Part shown: positions 60,783-64,000 of the stretch, piece by piece
Layout of the letters: each line of letters starts with the position of its first letter
Position numbering within the stretch: the first letter of the stretch is position 1
NCBI GenBank assembly: GCA_045638265.1
Contig: JAZUBA010000023.1
Coordinates: 1-64,000 of the forward strand
DNA from: RGIG4140 sp045638265
Lineage (GTDB): Bacteria > Pseudomonadota > Alphaproteobacteria > CAAHEQ01 > UBA3637
Reading direction: 5' to 3'
Length of the DNA stretch: 64,000 nt
Made by a program: the position numbers and the translations under genes
The notes under the pieces: model-generated
Database searches by the model: none
Seen by the model: the letters and a program-made list of their open reading frames with translations, nothing else
Told to the model about the DNA's origin: nothing

Positions 60783-60812
60783 GTTGCAATTTAACGTACC
60801 TTAATATGCAAC
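60783..60812 (-). promoter_or_regulatory. Distal palindromic operator (gene 58775)
   Basis: GTTGCAATTTAACGT (60783-60797) and ACCTTAATATGCAAC (60798-60812), identical to the distal site at 25856-25885 and 136 bp from its proximal partner. The conserved block including gttggcttgtttgtgatatt lies between them. Confidence 0.65.
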
Positions 60813-60991
60813 AAGAACAATCGTGTGATATGTCTATTATTTTAATATAATAATGAAACTACCGATACGAATAAGATATATTTCAAGTGTTGTTTTGATA
60901 AGATAACCTTTTTTCAAATACACTGTTTTCAACAAAAAAGAATATATTTGTTCGTTTTTTGGAAAAAAAGTGACTTTCGTGCATTTTTCTG

Positions 60992-61020
60992 TTGACACAA
61001 ATTATATTCAAGCATAGTAT
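60992..61020 (+). promoter_or_regulatory. Promoter of the gene at 61054
   Basis: TTGACA (60992-60997), a 17-base spacer, TAGTAT (61015-61020). The bases 60813-60991 hold nothing else that I can identify. Confidence 0.6.
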
Positions 61021-61053
61021 ATATTCAGGTTTAACATCAAAAAGGAGAAGACT

Positions 61054-61461
61054 ATGAACACAAACACAGAAATTAATTCAGATGACATTCAAAACGTTAT
61101 CAATCAAGCCGGTGAAAAATTGGAAGGTTGTCCCCAAGAAATTGCTGATGCTTTAAAAAGTATCACACCGGAAAGTATTTTGAATGGTCCAAAATTAACG
61201 CCGGAAGAAATTGATGCCGCTCGTATCATTTTAAATAATATTCCAAAATCAGAAATGGGCGAAGATTTTAATGCTGATGAAATTCCTGATGAAGGAATTG
61301 AAATGATTGTTAATATTATGTCAGCAACAATTCAAAAAGCCAGCGGTTATGAATCAGCCGGTTGGGATGATTTTGCAAAAATTGCCGAAGAAAAATATCC
61401 TGAAAAAAAATCTTTCTTCAGTACATTGTTGAAAAAAATTTCAGGTAATGCTGATAAATAA
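61054..61461 (+). CDS. Hypothetical acidic protein
   Basis: 135 residues, acidic, helical, soluble, with no signal peptide. Segments such as DALKSITPESILNGPKLTPE and EIDAARIILNNIPKSEMG give no family I can name. AAAGGAG precedes the ATG. It has its own promoter and terminator and lies opposite lexA. Confidence 0.7.
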   Translation: MNTNTEINSDDIQNVINQAGEKLEGCPQEIADALKSITPESILNGPKLTPEEIDAARIILNNIPKSEMGEDFNADEIPDEGIEMIVNIMSATIQKASGYESAGWDDFAKIAEEKYPEKKSFFSTLLKKISGNADK

Positions 61462-61478
61462 TTAGTTCAACTTATAAA

Positions 61479-61516
61479 AAACATCTTCTCGTTTATTTCG
61501 GGAAGATGTTTTTTTG
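61479..61516 (+). terminator. Terminator of the gene at 61054
   Basis: Stem AACATCTTC (61480-61488)/GAAGATGTT (61502-61510) with a 13-base loop and seven T residues. Confidence 0.8.
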
Positions 61517-61617
61517 CACCAATCTTATTTGAAAAACCAATATCAATTCACTTAAAAAACTTCATAGTTTCTTTTTTAAGCTTTTATTGTTGTAATTTTA
61601 TCTATCTGCTTTATCTA

Positions 61618-62277
61618 TTAATGATATTGACGCATCAAACCAACTAACTGACCTTGCACTTCTACTCTATCTGCATCTAATATACGTGGTTCATAATCTG
61701 TATTTTCAGGAATTAACGTAACACGAGAACCCTTAACCTGTATCCGTTTGAGCGTTACTTCAAAACCATCTACTAAAGCAACAACAATTGTTCCATTGGG
61801 CACATTGGATGTGCGTTTGATAATAACCGTATCGCCATCAATAATACCAATATCTTTCATTGAATCGCCTTCAACGGTTAAAGCATAATGTTCCCCAACG
61901 CCTATCATTTGCGTCGGCACACTAACACTATCCGGATTCTGAACAGCCTCAATCGGTGTACCACATGCAATTTTGCCATACAATGGAATATCCATTACGT
62001 TATCATTTGCAACTTCTTTTATTTCGGCTTTTGATTTTGTTTTCTTTGGTTTAATCACTTTTTCACTTGGCAATGCCAAAATTTCCAAACAACGGGCTTT
62101 ATTGGGTAATCGTCTGACAAATTTACGTTCTTCCAAAGACATAATCATCCGATGAATACCTGATTTAGAATGCAAACCCATATATTCACGCATTTCATCA
62201 TAAGACGGACAAACACCTTCTTTTCCCAAAGTGTCGTGAATATACATTAATAATTTATGTTGTTTTCTTGTTAGCAT
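61618..62277 (-). CDS. lexA: LexA repressor
   Basis: 219 residues. SOS repressor that cleaves itself when activated RecA is present. The N-terminal winged helix has LTRKQHKLLMYIHDTLGKEG and a recognition helix near SKSGIHRMIMSLEER. The C-terminal peptidase has the catalytic Ser in VEGDSMKDIGI and Lys in EVTLKRIQVKG. The cleavage site reads IACGTPIEA, Cys-Gly where Ala-Gly is usual. AAAGGAT precedes the ATG. It is monocistronic and ends facing the gene at 61054. Confidence 0.95.
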   Translation of the reverse strand: MLTRKQHKLLMYIHDTLGKEGVCPSYDEMREYMGLHSKSGIHRMIMSLEERKFVRRLPNKARCLEILALPSEKVIKPKKTKSKAEIKEVANDNVMDIPLYGKIACGTPIEAVQNPDSVSVPTQMIGVGEHYALTVEGDSMKDIGIIDGDTVIIKRTSNVPNGTIVVALVDGFEVTLKRIQVKGSRVTLIPENTDYEPRILDADRVEVQGQLVGLMRQYH

Positions 62278-62323
62278 GGCATTATCCTTTCTTTTCCGAT
62301 ATTTACCTTTAAATTCTTATTTT

Positions 62324-62360
62324 GTTCTATTTTTGTAGCACGATATTTTATAAATGTCAA
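62324..62360 (-). promoter_or_regulatory. lexA promoter with candidate SOS box
   Basis: On the minus strand TTGACA (62360-62355), 17 bases, TACAAA (62337-62332). On the plus strand GTTC-N7-GTAG (62324-62338) overlaps the -10 and differs at two bases from the alphaproteobacterial LexA site GTTC-N7-GTTC. Autorepression is expected, but the box is a weak match. Confidence 0.45.
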
Positions 62361-62424
62361 CATCTTTTTTCTAAAAAAAATAATATGCAAAAACAAGATT
62401 CCACAAGAAAAATATGACTATTTG

Positions 62425-62453
62425 TTGACACAAACACATAAATTTGATATAAT
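62425..62453 (+). promoter_or_regulatory. Consensus sigma70 promoter of the ankyrin gene at 62484
   Basis: TTGACA (62425-62430), a 17-base spacer, TATAAT (62448-62453), both hexamers perfect. It is among the strongest-looking promoters in the window. Confidence 0.8.
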
Positions 62454-62483
62454 TAATATTACACACGCAAAAGGAGACAAAGC

Positions 62484-62993
62484 ATGATGGAGGACATTGA
62501 AAACGCATATTTAATATTAGCACGCCAATTTCAGCGGGCAATAGATAATGATGATATGATTGCATTGCGTGATACGGCTGCTTTAATGGATTTGCAACAC
62601 TTAACTTTTGTTGAAATTGATGAAGATAGCGGTCGTAAAGTTTCAAAACCGCTAACTGTTTATGCGGCAGAACATGGTTCTACGGATATTATGGCATTTT
62701 TAATTGAAGAAGGATGTAATTTAAACGCACGAGATTCATTTGGCAATACACCTTTGATGATTGCCGTTGCCGAAGAACGAATGGATATGATTACGTTTTT
62801 AATGCGTCAACCTGACATTCAAATTGATGTACAAAATTACTATGGAGAAACATTGTCATCCATCGCCAAAATGAATAATAATATTGATATTATTAATTAC
62901 ATAAAAACATGGTCACCGATTACGGATATAAATGGTCAACCTATGCCGGAGTTTGTTGAAACAACAGGCGGGAATGGGAAATTAATTATTTAA
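62484..62993 (+). CDS. Small ankyrin repeat protein
   Basis: 169 residues. A helical N-terminus (about 1-45) is followed by two or three ankyrin units (KPLTVYAAEHGSTDIMAFLI, GNTPLMIAVAEERMDMITFL, YGETLSSIAKMNNNIDIINY). There is no signal peptide. AGGAG is 7 bases before the first of two adjacent ATGs. The strong promoter suggests high expression. Partner unknown. Confidence 0.82.
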   Translation: MMEDIENAYLILARQFQRAIDNDDMIALRDTAALMDLQHLTFVEIDEDSGRKVSKPLTVYAAEHGSTDIMAFLIEEGCNLNARDSFGNTPLMIAVAEERMDMITFLMRQPDIQIDVQNYYGETLSSIAKMNNNIDIINYIKTWSPITDINGQPMPEFVETTGGNGKLII

Positions 62994-63051
62994 GTTACCT
63001 AATCTTGAATAATCCCTTCAACAACCTTACTTAACACAAAAAGGAGGCTGT

Positions 63052-63402
63052 ATGAAAAAATCATTATATATCATTTTACTTTGCCTAATTGCCGGTTGTT
63101 CTCGTCAAAATGCGCAATTACAATTTAATCAACAAACATTGAGAAAAATGGTAGGTTCTCCTGTGGAAGATGTGTATCAAAAACTTGGCGAACCGAAACA
63201 AACATTGGTTAAAGAGGGTAAAACATATTTAATCTATAATACAATGTACCAAAATTATATGGTTCCTGTATCACAAACTTACAACGACCCAGGTTCATCG
63301 GCTCAAACAGGAATGTATATACCTCAAACTTGCACAACTATTTTTACAATCATATCATCAATTGTACAATCGGTAGATACAAGCGGAGATTGTTTATGGT
63401 AA
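63052..63402 (+). CDS. BamE/SmpA-like lipoprotein
   Basis: 116 residues. The signal peptide ends in a lipobox IAGC, so the mature protein starts with a lipidated Cys. The mature part has LRKMVGSPVEDVYQKLGEPK, the Gly-x-Pro...V...LGxP pattern of BamE-like (SmpA/OmlA) domains, but the C-terminal half is unlike BamE and ends in a short Ser/Ile-rich tail with a Cys pair. AAAGGAGG precedes the ATG. It follows the ankyrin gene by about 58 bases and may be cotranscribed. Confidence 0.72.
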   Translation: MKKSLYIILLCLIAGCSRQNAQLQFNQQTLRKMVGSPVEDVYQKLGEPKQTLVKEGKTYLIYNTMYQNYMVPVSQTYNDPGSSAQTGMYIPQTCTTIFTIISSIVQSVDTSGDCLW

Positions 63403-63485
63403 GATGTTGCTTTTTATATTTTTTTCAATTTAATTATTTAAACTGCTACTATTAGAAAACATTTAAATTTCAACAATAAGAGTAA

Positions 63486-63518
63486 CAAAAAAACGCCTAC
63501 CATATCAGTAAGCGTTTT
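63486..63518 (-). terminator. Terminator of the gene at 63540
   Basis: On the minus strand AAAACGCTTAC pairs with GTAGGCGTTTT (one mismatch), followed by TTTTG. Confidence 0.7.
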
Positions 63519-63539
63519 GATGTATTGAAGCCTTAAAAT

Positions 63540-64000
63540 TTAGCGTTCATCACTGTTACCACGTTGAATAGCTTTGAAAGCATCATTTATGACGTCATCA
63601 TTTGTTGCTACTTGTGCAAGATTCATCTGTTCGCCCAAATCTTTTAATTTAGAGGATAACCCATTGTTGTTAAATTGTTTCCAAGGGAAACCATCCCCAT
63701 CTCGATCACGCTCTAAACTATTTCTCGTATCCGATACAATCTTTCGGCTGTCACCCTCTTTTTTAGCTAAATATCGAGCGGTAGCTTCTGCCGGTTCATT
63801 CGGTCCATAAATCGTAACAGGACAACGACGACCTTTTTCATCAATACCTTCACCATAAAAACCATGTTGCACAACACCCGGAACCTGACGTTCTCCTTCT
63901 TCATTAACAGGAGCAATCATATCTAATGGTGTTTCACCATTGTTATTCGGCTCGGTAACATCAACACCATAACGTTCAATTGTTTTTATAAAACCGACTT
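63540..64000 (-). CDS. Ankyrin-type protein, 5' end beyond the window
   Basis: At least 153 residues. The frame stays open to the window edge: upstream of the first internal Met the translation reads VERYGVDVTEPNNNGETPLD-like sequence (exactly IERYGVDVTEPNNNGETPLD), an ankyrin repeat. The remaining C-terminal part is charged, with RCPVTIYGPNEPAEATARYL and DRDGDGFPWKQF, and no known domain. It is therefore the tail of a longer ankyrin protein and not a 126-residue gene. Confidence 0.7.
   Translation of the reverse strand, partial: VGFIKTIERYGVDVTEPNNNGETPLDMIAPVNEEGERQVPGVVQHGFYGEGIDEKGRRCPVTIYGPNEPAEATARYLAKKEGDSRKIVSDTRNSLERDRDGDGFPWKQFNNNGLSSKLKDLGEQMNLAQVATNDDVINDAFKAIQRGNSDER

Overview
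The window is AT-rich DNA that looks like the chromosome of an uncultured, host-associated alphaproteobacterium, plausibly a gut RF32-type lineage. I infer this from the mreBCD-mrdA-mrdB cluster, the cmk-rpsA pair next to a FYDLN-acid (TIGR02300-like) protein and YqgE, lspA next to a DUF3035-like lipoprotein, several ankyrin proteins, and a family of type IV prepilin-like proteins with an N-terminus close to GRSMVEMLGVLAIIGVLS. The lineage is an inference. No rRNA or tRNA gene was found.

Layout. 1-3104: a Cys-rich prepilin-like surface protein behind a four-palindrome control region. 3315-8767: the elongasome operon (mreB, mreC, mreD, mrdA, mrdB), then a TPR/methyltransferase protein. 10562-12862: heavy-metal permease and PIF1-like helicase. 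13025-14310: a small membrane protein, an ECF sigma factor and a CpxP-like periplasmic protein, organised like a CnrYHX envelope-sensing module. 14388-17296: a membrane-anchored glycosyltransferase and two ankyrin proteins in one operon. 17429-23562: DUF2339 membrane protein, YqgE, FYDLN protein, cmk, rpsA. 23763-27253: an ankyrin protein and two prepilin-like proteins. 27521-38651: hypothetical protein, split chromate transporter, a MORN/YwqK repeat protein, a HAD phosphatase, mutL, two paralogous unknowns, pgi, a lipoprotein, lspA. 38745-42643: pentapeptide-repeat protein plus VirD4-like coupling ATPase. 42711-43120: a 5'-truncated prepilin-like fragment fused to a promoter-region palindrome. 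43402-47641: a tandem array of six paralogous two-TM proteins. 47838-49164: pflA and a small secreted protein. 49282-57665: phage genes (TerL, a small protein, portal, GroES-like) on the minus strand, split by plus-strand genes and by a C-rich repeat/hairpin region. 57926-64000: small unknowns, a prepilin remnant, a large prepilin-like protein, lexA, two ankyrin proteins and a BamE-like lipoprotein.

The most distinctive system is the prepilin-like family: five intact genes and two broken ones. Each intact gene encodes a short leader with Gly at the cleavage site and Glu at +5, then a Cys-rich or lectin-like 'WWSAKNFCQALG' module. Three intact genes carry the same control module. It has a promoter TTGCAM-N17-TACAAT lying inside a degenerate 30-bp palindrome, and a second, more complete palindrome about 130-138 bp further away. 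This suggests coordinated control of variable surface proteins by an unidentified dimeric regulator, possibly by DNA looping. Long, nearly identical 5' coding parts and shared flanks, together with truncated copies, suggest recombination between family members.

Two other unexplained structures stand out: the six-member membrane-protein array, and a cluster of C-rich repeats interleaved with three long hairpins whose lower stems differ in sequence but keep pairing.
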